Shown here piece by piece: positions 1 to 8,588 of a stretch of 64,000 nucleotides of DNA. The notes below the pieces were generated by a model. The model was not told the origin of the DNA, did not search any database, and saw only the letters and a program-made list of their open reading frames with translations. This stretch comes from Criblamydia sequanensis CRIB-18. GTDB lineage: Bacteria > Chlamydiota > Chlamydiia > Chlamydiales > Criblamydiaceae. The translations under genes and the position numbers were made by a program. Numbering within the stretch: position 1 is the first letter of the stretch; every line of letters starts with the position of its first letter. The DNA lies in assembly GCF_000750955.1 (NCBI RefSeq), contig NZ_CCEJ010000003.1, forward strand, positions 248,001 through 312,000, in the 5' to 3' direction.

Positions 1-138
1 ATCAAGGATGCTTTCTTTAAGACAGCCTCCCATTCGATGCAGAGATTAAACAAAAAAATAGTATTCGAGGCTGATCAATTGAACTATTTTCTGAAGCTAA
101 AATTCGTAAAGCTATTAAAAAGCTATCAAATAAATTAA
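1..138 (+). pseudogene. Decayed 3' end of a paralogue of the next gene
   Basis: Pieces of three reading frames, read in order, resemble the C-terminus of the 384-residue protein that follows. Bases 1-24 give IKDAFFKT (compare ISKAILKN), 33-56 give FDAEIKQK (compare FNAEIKER), 58-90 give IVFEADQLNYF (compare IVKEIGEMNHF), and 90-125 give SEAKIRKAIKKL (compare SNSNIKKALKRA). The frame changes fall near base 24, in the A7 run at 52-58 and in the T run at 87-90. This points to a tandem duplicate that has lost its reading frame. The alignment is by eye; the 5' part lies outside the window, so how much of the copy survives is unknown. Confidence 0.6.
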
Positions 139-140
139 CT

Positions 141-175
141 AAAAAGGAAGTAAAAGCACTTTACTTCCTTTTTTT
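141..175 (+). terminator. Rho-independent terminator
   Basis: A perfect 11-bp stem (144-154 pairing with 160-170) with a 5-base loop is followed by a T tract at 169-175. Flanking A and T bases can lengthen the stem to 14 bp. It lies directly after the decayed gene end and would stop its transcript; the A tract on the other side could let it work in both directions. Confidence 0.85.
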
Positions 176-371
176 GAAAAAATTTTGTAAACTGCAAAAT
201 TCAAATAATGAGTACCCTTTTCTCTTTTCAGAAGAGGGTGTGAAAGAAAAAAACTCCCATTAATATTATTACTAATGAACTTTTAGGCTTGTGTAATAAG
301 TTCTAATATTTATAAAATCTTAATATTTTTATACAAAATAGTTTTTTAATAAAGAATTTGGGAGTTTATCT

Positions 372-1526
372 ATGAATCCGACAAGTAATTTTATTGCGCG
401 AAGTCTAGGGCTTTGTCCTTTACCAACTACAAACTCAAAACCTACTTGTGGAGGTCAGACCCGCACTATTCAGGATCCATTACATCGAGAGATCGCCAAC
501 TTTCTAGACAATAAGACACGTTTTGATAGTGATGGTTTTTGGGAGAATACCTTAAGCAATGATCGAATTTTTTATCAATTAGTTCGCCTGGTTGAATGGG
601 ATTTGGCCGAGAGGTTTTACAAAGCAAATCCGGATATAAAACTCAGTCATGCAGAAAATTCACCTTGCTCAAGCAGTTTAGCCTTATTGATGGAAGGCAT
701 AAAAGGTAACCTCAAAGGTAATCTTGGGTATAGCGAAAAAGGAGATGTTTATAAACTTTTACTTTTAATTCTAGAAAATGATGCTTCTATAAACCTCTTT
801 CAAGAAATGTCGCTTCCACATAAACGAGTTTTAGATTTTCTTGTCCACACTAATCAAGTAAAATTGGTGCATAAGTTTATGGAAAATCTATTAAGTTGTC
901 CTGATGACAGAGTGAGAGACCAAGCGAAAAGAATCTTTAAGGCTATAGCAGATATATTAGAAAAAGAAAAAAATCCACCTCCTGTGAAAGAAGAAGATTG
1001 GATTTCAGTAGCTCATTCAGCTTTAACAGATTTTTACGAAAAAGACCTTTCATGTTGGAATGTTTATTTAAGCTTAATTAAAGAAACCTATCCGGAAGTC
1101 TTTTCTGAAATTGAATTTAGCAATCCCACCCTTGATCTTACAGCAGAAGCCATTAGTACCCTCGTAAATAGATTAAGGCTTCCCGCCGAAATCTACGAAA
1201 AAATAGCTCGTGAAATTATTTTAGACGATCGCACTGAAGATTTAAGGAAACATTTAATTCCTAGATTTCAGCTAGAGCCTAAAGTCTCGGAGGAAACATT
1301 AATTAAACTGACTACTCTTAGTTTTCTAGCATTCGAGGAAAATTCAAAAGTAAAACTTCATATAGAGCAAAAGAAACAGTTCTTTCGCTTTATTAGTAAG
1401 GCTATTTTAAAAAACGGTTCAATTTTTAATGCTGAAATTAAAGAAAGAATAGTTAAAGAGATAGGGGAAATGAATCATTTTTCCAACTCTAACATTAAAA
1501 AGGCTCTAAAAAGAGCTTTTAATTAA
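372..1526 (+). CDS. Helical hypothetical protein (384 aa)
   Basis: I do not recognise a family. The predicted protein is largely alpha-helical, soluble and charged, with no signal peptide and no clear membrane segment. The first 35 residues are low in charge and contain several Ser/Thr/Pro residues, as is common in type III secreted proteins, but this is weak evidence. The ATG at 372 is preceded by a GGGAG ribosome binding site about 7 bases upstream, which supports the start. A decayed relative of its C-terminus lies just upstream at 1-138, so the gene seems to have been part of a tandem pair. The neighbours do not suggest a function; a lineage-specific effector or an ordinary cytoplasmic protein are both possible. 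Confidence 0.8.
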   Translation: MNPTSNFIARSLGLCPLPTTNSKPTCGGQTRTIQDPLHREIANFLDNKTRFDSDGFWENTLSNDRIFYQLVRLVEWDLAERFYKANPDIKLSHAENSPCSSSLALLMEGIKGNLKGNLGYSEKGDVYKLLLLILENDASINLFQEMSLPHKRVLDFLVHTNQVKLVHKFMENLLSCPDDRVRDQAKRIFKAIADILEKEKNPPPVKEEDWISVAHSALTDFYEKDLSCWNVYLSLIKETYPEVFSEIEFSNPTLDLTAEAISTLVNRLRLPAEIYEKIAREIILDDRTEDLRKHLIPRFQLEPKVSEETLIKLTTLSFLAFEENSKVKLHIEQKKQFFRFISKAILKNGSIFNAEIKERIVKEIGEMNHFSNSNIKKALKRAFN

Positions 1527-1679
1527 TACAAATGCGCTTATTAATGATTCTATGAGGTTCTCGTCAGAAAGATACTTAGTAGATGAAGTTAGTTTTATGA
1601 AGATAATGTTTTTTTATTAAATAACTATTTTTTGAAATATTTGTAATTTATTGTAAAATTAAATTATTAGGTTATTAAA

Positions 1680-2684
1680 ATGTCTTCAGAAAGCGCAACT
1701 TTTCCTCTCTATAATCCTGGGTCGATCCAGAAACTTCCTCAATCTCACGAAGTGGAATTTCCAAAAGGCTTCATCTACCAGGATAATCGAACCACCCTTC
1801 AAAAAATAATAGATGTCATTTTAGCGACTTTTCGAAACCTCTTAGCCGTTTGGAAAACCTTTCCTAGTAGAATCGCCACCGCATTTAATTTTATGCCCTA
1901 CTCTGAATATTGCCAGGCGAGGGACCCGGCTACTTGGAATAAATGGAAGGGAAATAGTGAGGGCTTACACCTACTCACACACGGATTTTTAGGCCACCCT
2001 TCCATATGGAATTCCTATATTGATGCTCTGCAAAAAAAAGAGCCAAACTCTGATGTAAGGGTTCCTTTTGTTCCTGAAAAGGGAAATTGTTCTTTAGAAG
2101 AGGCTACGATGCCGATCAGGGAAATGGTTCGATCTTATCTCGATGAACAAATCTCAAAAAAAGAAAACACTGTAATCCATATTTCTCTTTATGGAGTATC
2201 AAATGGGGCAAGAATTACTCTTAACCTATTAGACGGGCTTATCAATGATGAATTAAATACCCGATTAAAAGAAAAAAATCTTCGTTTAGCTGTTAAAGTG
2301 GATGCGATTGCAGGGGTTTTACTCGGAACGACAAACTGGAAGTTAAGACTTGCCAATTGTTCTAACTTTACCAACTGGTTTGCAAGAAACGTATTGAGAG
2401 TCTCAAAAAATATCCTTGAAGACTTTAACTACAAGAGCGAAGCTTGCAAAAAACTGATCGAGAACGTCCAAAAAATTAATAAGACTTCAAATATCGCTCT
2501 TAGCTATCACTTTCATGCTTCCACAGAAGACCCGCAAGTTTCCCCATGCTCTTCTTCATTACCTATTTTGAATAAGGGGGAAACTTTTAATGTAGTCCAC
2601 GGGGAAGGCCATTCTAGCATTGTGGGGAGGGTCAAAGACTCTATTCTTACCACCTTTGATGACTGGAAGCGTCTTCAGGCGTAA
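1680..2684 (+). CDS. Alpha/beta-hydrolase (lipase/esterase-like)
   Basis: The protein (334 aa) has the marks of an alpha/beta-hydrolase. An HGFLGH motif at residues 101-106 resembles the oxyanion-hole HG motif, the nucleophile elbow GVSNG at 172-176 places Ser174 as nucleophile, and a late GEGH at 308-311 offers His311 as catalytic base. The acid residue cannot be placed with confidence. A hydrophobic, amphipathic stretch lies at about residues 42-70, before the core, but no clean signal peptide is seen. The substrate is unknown; a lipid ester, thioester or peptide would all fit. The ATG has only a weak ribosome binding site, which is common in chlamydiae. Confidence 0.75.
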   Translation: MSSESATFPLYNPGSIQKLPQSHEVEFPKGFIYQDNRTTLQKIIDVILATFRNLLAVWKTFPSRIATAFNFMPYSEYCQARDPATWNKWKGNSEGLHLLTHGFLGHPSIWNSYIDALQKKEPNSDVRVPFVPEKGNCSLEEATMPIREMVRSYLDEQISKKENTVIHISLYGVSNGARITLNLLDGLINDELNTRLKEKNLRLAVKVDAIAGVLLGTTNWKLRLANCSNFTNWFARNVLRVSKNILEDFNYKSEACKKLIENVQKINKTSNIALSYHFHASTEDPQVSPCSSSLPILNKGETFNVVHGEGHSSIVGRVKDSILTTFDDWKRLQA

Positions 2685-2779
2685 GATCTAGTTATTCTAA
2701 CTAAAATAATGCTTATTGTCATCGCAATTAAAATCTTGTAACGTTATTAAAAAGGTTTTAAGAGAAAGCGTTTTTTTTA

Positions 2780-4669
2780 ATGAGCATTTTTAGAGATATA
2801 AAATTTTTATGGCTGCTTGGCTCCTTAATCCTTGTGGCGTTCTTGGAATTGTTATCTTTTTCAGGTTTTCAACTTGAAAGGTCTCTAGCCTTCCCTTTTT
2901 TTCTTTTTATTATTCTTTTTATAGGCCATCAAACCCTTAAAGACGGCTTAAAAGCTCTTGTTAACTTAAATTTTAAAAGCATAAACCTTTTAATGGTGAT
3001 TGCCGTTTTTGGGGCTTTTTATCTTCAAAAATATGAAGAGGCGGCGATTGTCATCGTTCTTTATAATCTCGCTGAAAAGCTAGAAGACTTTGGGATCGAA
3101 AAAAGCAAGTCCGCACTTCTTAGCCTTGCTGAAAAAATGCCGAAAACAGCCCTTATTAGAGGACAGGATTCTTTAGTTCCGGTCGATCAAGTAAAAATAG
3201 GGGAGATAGTCGTTGTAAAACCTGGTGAAATGATCCCTTTGGATGGAGAGGTGGCACTCGGCTTTTCGGCGGTTGATGAATCCTCAATTACAGGGGAGCC
3301 ATTGCCAAAAGATAAGATGGCAGGGGATAAAGTTTTTGCCGGCACCTTAAATAAACAAGGGTATCTCGAAGTAAAAGTTTCAAAACTGTCTAAAAATTCC
3401 ACCCTTTCAAGAATCCAGGAAATTACCTCGCAGGCGACAAAAGAAAAGGCTAATACCCAAAAATTTATTGAAGTCTTCTCCTCCTACTATACCCCTTTTG
3501 TGATGCTCCTAGCTCTTATCTGGGCGGTTGTGCCTCCTCTTTTTTTTAACGCCTCTTTCCATCAAAATTTTCTAGATGCTCTAACCTTGCTTGTGATTGC
3601 TTGTCCTTGCGCTCTTGTTATCTCAACGCCTGTGTCTATTTATTCCGCCATCGGCAACGCTGCCAATAAAGGCATTCTTGTAAAAGGAGGGAGGGCTCTT
3701 GAGGCTATTGGCGCTATTAATGCGATAGCTTTAGATAAGACAAGGACGTTAACTTTTGGGACGCCTATTGTTACAGATGTCATTGCTTTTGGAAACCATA
3801 GTAAAGAGCACATTTTAGCTTGTGCTGCAGGAATTGAAGCTCAGTCAGAGCACCCTTTAGCTAAAAGCATTGTCAAAGCAGCAAAACAAGATCAAATGGA
3901 ACCGCATGCTGTAGAAAATTTTGAAATCAGGGTGGGCAAGGGCGCTAAAGCGGACTGTCTTGTATGCCAGGATAAACACCATTGCCTCGGAAAGCTGGAA
4001 TTTATTTTAGAAGAGCACAAGGTAAGCGATGAAGTTTTAAAAAAAATTGATGAACTGCAAGAGCAAGGAAAGACTGTCATTATCATCTGCACTCATAAAG
4101 AGGTCGAAGGGCTAATTGGGCTTCTTGATGAAATAAGAGAAGAAAGCGGTAAAGTCATTCAAAAGCTAAAATCGTTACAAGTCTACCCTATCATGCTTAC
4201 AGGGGATAACTACGCCGCCGCCAATGCTGTAGCCAAAGAAATAGGCATTGAAGAGGTTAAAGCCAATCAGCTACCGGAAGATAAGGCAAGGGCTATAAAA
4301 GAGCTTTTATCCAAATACCAAAAAGTGGCCATGATCGGGGATGGCATTAACGATGCTCCGGCTCTTGCTCTTTCAAATGTGGGCATTACCATGAGTGATC
4401 TAGGAAGCGATACAGCAATTGAGGCAGCTTCCATTGTCATGCTTCATGATCACTTAAATCGACTCCCTTTTCTTATAAAACTTGGAAGAAAAACCATTCA
4501 AACCATTAAGGTAAACACTTTTCTTGCTATAGGAATAAAAATTATTTTTATAGCCTTGGCGCTTCTTGGCGCTAGTAATTTAGCTCTTGCGATCTTTGCA
4601 GATGTCGGGGTCACTCTTCTTGTAATTTTAAATAGCTTGCGTCTTTCTAGTTATTCTCCGGAATATTAG
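2780..4669 (+). CDS. Metal-transporting P1B-type ATPase (ZntA/CadA-like)
   Basis: The 629-residue membrane protein has the order of a heavy-metal P-type ATPase: N-terminal membrane helices, actuator motif TGEP (171-174), the intramembrane metal site CPC (275-277), the phosphorylation motif, the SEHPL motif of the nucleotide domain, then MLTGDN and GDGINDAP. It has no N-terminal CxxC metal-binding domain. CPC points to Zn/Cd/Pb or Cu transport; the length resembles zinc exporters. The phosphorylation motif reads DKTRTLT (Asp319, Arg322) instead of the near-universal DKTGTLT, caused by an AGG codon at 3743-3745. This could impair phosphorylation although the frame and all other motifs are intact. 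The start ATG has an AAGAGA element rather far upstream. Confidence 0.88.
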   Translation: MSIFRDIKFLWLLGSLILVAFLELLSFSGFQLERSLAFPFFLFIILFIGHQTLKDGLKALVNLNFKSINLLMVIAVFGAFYLQKYEEAAIVIVLYNLAEKLEDFGIEKSKSALLSLAEKMPKTALIRGQDSLVPVDQVKIGEIVVVKPGEMIPLDGEVALGFSAVDESSITGEPLPKDKMAGDKVFAGTLNKQGYLEVKVSKLSKNSTLSRIQEITSQATKEKANTQKFIEVFSSYYTPFVMLLALIWAVVPPLFFNASFHQNFLDALTLLVIACPCALVISTPVSIYSAIGNAANKGILVKGGRALEAIGAINAIALDKTRTLTFGTPIVTDVIAFGNHSKEHILACAAGIEAQSEHPLAKSIVKAAKQDQMEPHAVENFEIRVGKGAKADCLVCQDKHHCLGKLEFILEEHKVSDEVLKKIDELQEQGKTVIIICTHKEVEGLIGLLDEIREESGKVIQKLKSLQVYPIMLTGDNYAAANAVAKEIGIEEVKANQLPEDKARAIKELLSKYQKVAMIGDGINDAPALALSNVGITMSDLGSDTAIEAASIVMLHDHLNRLPFLIKLGRKTIQTIKVNTFLAIGIKIIFIALALLGASNLALAIFADVGVTLLVILNSLRLSSYSPEY

Positions 4670-4763
4670 CCCGCTTTTTTGTTCTTTAAAAGTTGTTTTC
4701 AAAGAAGCCAATTTATTATAAAATGCTTTATTTCTTAACATCTTTATAATAATTTCGGGTCTT

Positions 4764-5573
4764 ATGAAAAATATCTTTTTAATATTAGTAACCACTTTTG
4801 TAATTAATTCTTGCTTTGCCGACAGATACATTCAGCCTTTAAAGTACGAAGATCAAAATGAGATCTTAGTTCAAGGCGGGGTAGTGCTGCAGTCAAAAAA
4901 AGTCAATACGGTGGCCATGTATCAAACATCATACACGCTGCAAAACCGTAAAGGTAATTTTTATTTTTCAATTTTGAATGAAACGGGAAGCCCTATCAAT
5001 TTTTATTTTACAGATTTGAAAGTTACCGATCAAAATGGAAGGCCTGTAAAAGTTCTTCATAAAAATGAGCTGATTAGCAACAAAAGATCCGACCGCGATT
5101 GGAACCGTTTTATGGCAGCGCTTGATGCCGCGAATAAAAAACAAGAAGCCGATAAAGCAGGAACCACCCATGTCTATTCAAAAACGACTGATCAACACCA
5201 TAGCAACTTTGGCCTAAACAGCTCTCAAGGCTGGGCTCATGGGTATGCAAATGAACAAAACGAATCGGTGACAACGACAACGATTCAAAATGCTGCGATT
5301 CGTCAGCAAGCTCTAAAAGAAGCAGAAATAGAAGCTTACCATAATAATCTAGCTATTGAAGACACTTTTCAAAAATGGGTGGCAGGCCTATCAAACCATT
5401 ATTTTGATTCCTCCACTATTTTTCCGGGCCAAGTTTATGAGTCCAATTTTCAAATCGAAGTGCCAAAAAGAGTCGAAAGAGATCTCAAATTTCTAATTTT
5501 CTATTTTAAAGTCGGGGAAGAGGTTCATCCATTTTGTTACTATTTGGGCCAAGAGCTGGGTTGGTTTGAATAA
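4764..5573 (+). CDS. Exported protein, possible lipoprotein (269 aa)
   Basis: No family is recognised. The N-terminus is a short Sec signal: Lys2, a hydrophobic stretch (residues 4-14), then I-N-S-C with Cys17, which could serve as a lipobox; cleavage after CFA (19) by signal peptidase I is the alternative. The mature part has beta-rich ends and a central polar, Gln/Asn/Ala-rich helical section (about 110-190). The likely location is the periplasm or the inner face of the outer membrane. It is a stand-alone gene between the ATPase and the acyltransferase fusion, with gaps of about 95 and 166 bases, so no operon partner is evident. Confidence 0.7.
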   Translation: MKNIFLILVTTFVINSCFADRYIQPLKYEDQNEILVQGGVVLQSKKVNTVAMYQTSYTLQNRKGNFYFSILNETGSPINFYFTDLKVTDQNGRPVKVLHKNELISNKRSDRDWNRFMAALDAANKKQEADKAGTTHVYSKTTDQHHSNFGLNSSQGWAHGYANEQNESVTTTTIQNAAIRQQALKEAEIEAYHNNLAIEDTFQKWVAGLSNHYFDSSTIFPGQVYESNFQIEVPKRVERDLKFLIFYFKVGEEVHPFCYYLGQELGWFE

Positions 5574-5739
5574 AATAAAGGACAGGATTCAAAAAAAAAT
5601 TCTTATTTTTATAATTTTCTTGTCGTTAAATTCTTTTTTTCTCAAACTAGTAGCCTAAACCTTTTTGATCTAATTGTTAAAGATATAAAGCTTTTAGGTA
5701 AAATAATTTTTTATAAACATTCCTTAGCGGAGTAAAAGC

Positions 5740-8466
5740 GTGAAAAAACTCGTTGAATGGTTCTTTCTTGGATTTTTGAGTTTATTACTAAAGTTTAGAT
5801 ATCGTGTCATAGTCAAGGGAAGAGAAAATTTAAACCCTGAAACTTTAAGTAAACCGGGCGGTGTTCTTTTCTTGCCTAATCACCCCGCTGTTTTAATTGA
5901 TCCCTTGTCTGTTGCGCTATCTCTTTGGCCAAAATACCCCGTAAGGCCCATGATCGTGGAGTATTTTTACTATACTCCGATTGTTCATACTGTTATGCGT
6001 TTTGTAAATGCGCTGCCCGTCCCGAATTTTGATGTAGGCAGCAATAGCTTTAAAAGAAAGCGTAGCGAAGAAGTTGTGCAAACTGTGATTAACGATTTGA
6101 AAAAAGGGGATAATTTTCTTATTTATCCATCCGGCAGAACGAAACAAACAGCTGAAGAGATCATAGGCGGCGCATCTGCTGTTCACCGTATTATCAATGA
6201 AGCGCCGGAAGCCAATGTCGTTTTGATTCGGACTAAAGGGCTTTGGGGAAGCATGTTTTCAAGGGCTTTTACAGGAACGCCGCCTCCTTTTTTTCCAACG
6301 CTTTTACGCGGCATAAAGTATGTTTTAATGAATTTTATCTTCTTTACACCAAGAAGGGAAGTGATCATTGAAATTGTACCGGCCCCGGCTGATTTTCCTT
6401 ATAAAGCCACCCGGCTTGAGCTCAATAAATGGCTAGAAGAGTGGTACAATCAACCTGACGGTTTAACCAAGCAAGAAGGCACGCATCCCGGAGACTCTCT
6501 TGTTCTTATCCCTCACACTATATGGAGTAAAAAAGTCAGCGAGCCTTGGATAAAAGATGCCAATAATCAAGATTTTGACATGATCGCCATTCCAAATGAG
6601 GTACAAGATAAGATTGTCGAGGAAATCTCCCGCATCACTCAGATGAAAAAAGAAAATATCAGGCCAGATATGTCTCTTGATAAAGACCTCGGCATGGATT
6701 CTTTAGATGTCGCTGATTTGATTTCCTTTATCCAGGATTATTTTGAGGTAAAAAATGTATCGCCCCTTGAAATGACAACCGTTGGCAAATCTATGGCCAT
6801 AGCTTCAGGTCTAATTGTTTGTGAAGAAACCGTCAAAGACACTTCAATTGTTAATTTAGAAAAATGGTTTAAAGAAGTTCCCCATCACAAGCTTGAGATG
6901 CCGGCAGGGGAGACGCTGCCGGAAGCTTTGCTTAAGACTTGCGATCGCTATAAAAAAAGAGTCGCTGCAGGAGATGAAAGATCCGGCATTTTAACTTATA
7001 AAGATATCAAGCTTCGAACCATCCTGCTTGCCGAATATATAAAAACTTTGCCGGGTGAGTATATCGGAATTTTACTTCCTTCAAGCGTGCCAGCAATTGT
7101 CGCTATTTTTGCAACTCAACTTGCCGGAAAAATTCCTTTATTAATCAATTGGACAGTCGGGGCAAGACACTTGGAAGCTGTTGTAAAATTATCTAAAGTG
7201 GAATCGGTTTTAAGCTCATGGGCTTTTTTAGACCGTCTTGAAAATGTGGATTTAGACGGGATTGAAAAGCAGCTTGTCATGCTTGAAGATGTCAGACGAA
7301 AATTCACACTATTTGATAAACTAAAGGCTTTTTATTTATCGTTACTTAGCCCAAAGTCTATTTTAAAGCATTTTAATAGCGACCGTTTCACATCTAAAAG
7401 TCCCGCTGTTTTACTTTTTACAAGCGGAACAGAGAATCTGCCTAAAGGGGTTTCATTAAGTCATGAAAATATTTTATCCAATCAGAAAGATATTTTAGAA
7501 ATTGTCGATCTCTATTCAGATGATGTTTTTTTAAGCATGCTACCTCCTTTCCATGCGTTTGGCTTTACTGTAAGCGGATTACTTCCCTTGCTTGCAGGCT
7601 TTAAAGTCTTCTTTTCACCGGACCCGACAGATGGCAGCAAACTTGCCAAGCAGACAAACGATTATGGAATCACGCTTTTATGCGGCGCCCCAACTTTTCT
7701 TAAAGGCATTTTTAAAGCCGGGATTCGTGAGAATTTTAATTCCCTAAGGCTGTGTGTGACCGGAGCTGAAAAAGCGCCTCCTGAACTTTTCAGGCTAGCT
7801 GATAAATTTGGCAAAAAGGATGTTATCCTTGAGGGCTATGGCATTACAGAATGCGCGCCCGTGCTGACGGCTAATAGGCCAAATAAAGAGCATGCCGGTG
7901 TCGGGGAACCGCTTCCAAGTGTTGAGCTATTGATTGTTCATCCGGAAACTAATGCAGTCATGCCAAAGGGAGAACAAGGTCATATCCTAGCACGAGGACC
8001 TAACATTTTTGAGGGCTATATTAATCCCGATATCGCCCCTCCTTTTCTTAATGTTGCCGGCAAAAGCTGGTATAAGACAGGGGACTTAGGGTATATCGAT
8101 GAGAAAGGAAGATTGATCATTTCAGGAAGGCAGAAGCGTTTTGTGAAGATAGGCGGCGAGATGATTAGCTTAGCTTCTATTGAAGATGCTCTTCTAGAGT
8201 CGGCGGTTTCAAATAAATGGCCTATTTCTGAAGATAAGCCAAGCCTTGCTATTGTCGCGAAAGAAGAACTAGACACCAAAACCAAAATCTATCTCTTCAC
8301 AGATTTCGATACGACCCTTGATGAGGTCAACTTGACTCTTCGGGAGAAAGGATTTAGCAACATTGCCAAAGTCTCTGAAATAAAAAAAATCAAAGAAATT
8401 CCGATTATGGGAACAGGTAAAATCTATTACCGGCTTCTTGAAAGTCAATACTTGCAAAATCAATAA
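5740..8466 (+). CDS. Acyltransferase-ACP-acyl-ACP synthetase fusion (Aas-like)
   Basis: Three domains are visible in 908 residues. Residues 1-230 form a PlsC-type glycerophospholipid acyltransferase with an NHP...D active-site motif (47-54) and YPSGRTK (129-135). Residues about 285-355 form an acyl carrier protein with the phosphopantetheine site DSL (Ser321). Residues about 370-900 form an AMP-dependent acyl ligase with the P-loop FTSGTENLPKG near 560 and YKTGD later. The enzyme probably activates a fatty acid, holds it on its own ACP and transfers it to a lysophospholipid, allowing use of host fatty acids or lysolipids. His and Asp of the acyltransferase motif are separated by five residues, not the usual four. 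Start is GTG with GGAG 8 bases upstream. Confidence 0.87.
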   Translation: MKKLVEWFFLGFLSLLLKFRYRVIVKGRENLNPETLSKPGGVLFLPNHPAVLIDPLSVALSLWPKYPVRPMIVEYFYYTPIVHTVMRFVNALPVPNFDVGSNSFKRKRSEEVVQTVINDLKKGDNFLIYPSGRTKQTAEEIIGGASAVHRIINEAPEANVVLIRTKGLWGSMFSRAFTGTPPPFFPTLLRGIKYVLMNFIFFTPRREVIIEIVPAPADFPYKATRLELNKWLEEWYNQPDGLTKQEGTHPGDSLVLIPHTIWSKKVSEPWIKDANNQDFDMIAIPNEVQDKIVEEISRITQMKKENIRPDMSLDKDLGMDSLDVADLISFIQDYFEVKNVSPLEMTTVGKSMAIASGLIVCEETVKDTSIVNLEKWFKEVPHHKLEMPAGETLPEALLKTCDRYKKRVAAGDERSGILTYKDIKLRTILLAEYIKTLPGEYIGILLPSSVPAIVAIFATQLAGKIPLLINWTVGARHLEAVVKLSKVESVLSSWAFLDRLENVDLDGIEKQLVMLEDVRRKFTLFDKLKAFYLSLLSPKSILKHFNSDRFTSKSPAVLLFTSGTENLPKGVSLSHENILSNQKDILEIVDLYSDDVFLSMLPPFHAFGFTVSGLLPLLAGFKVFFSPDPTDGSKLAKQTNDYGITLLCGAPTFLKGIFKAGIRENFNSLRLCVTGAEKAPPELFRLADKFGKKDVILEGYGITECAPVLTANRPNKEHAGVGEPLPSVELLIVHPETNAVMPKGEQGHILARGPNIFEGYINPDIAPPFLNVAGKSWYKTGDLGYIDEKGRLIISGRQKRFVKIGGEMISLASIEDALLESAVSNKWPISEDKPSLAIVAKEELDTKTKIYLFTDFDTTLDEVNLTLREKGFSNIAKVSEIKKIKEIPIMGTGKIYYRLLESQYLQNQ

Positions 8467-8475
8467 TCAAATTTA

Positions 8476-8513
8476 GGGCTAAAGAAAGTAATTGCTTTAG
8501 CCCCGCCTTTTTT
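8476..8513 (+). terminator. Rho-independent terminator
   Basis: A 9-bp stem (8476-8484 with 8495-8503) with a 10-base loop is followed by a T run at 8508-8513. It lies ten bases after the stop of the acyltransferase fusion and separates it from the LRR gene. Confidence 0.85.
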
Positions 8514-8588
8514 AATAAAGCATTGAAAAAAAAAGTCAATTTCCTAAAATGGTTGCCTTACCGATTCTAGGACAAGAGGCTTATATCC

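Noticed and set aside
4628-4831. Minus-strand frame of 67 codons across the ATPase/exported-protein gap
   Set aside because: Overlaps both neighbouring genes antisense and has no start signal.
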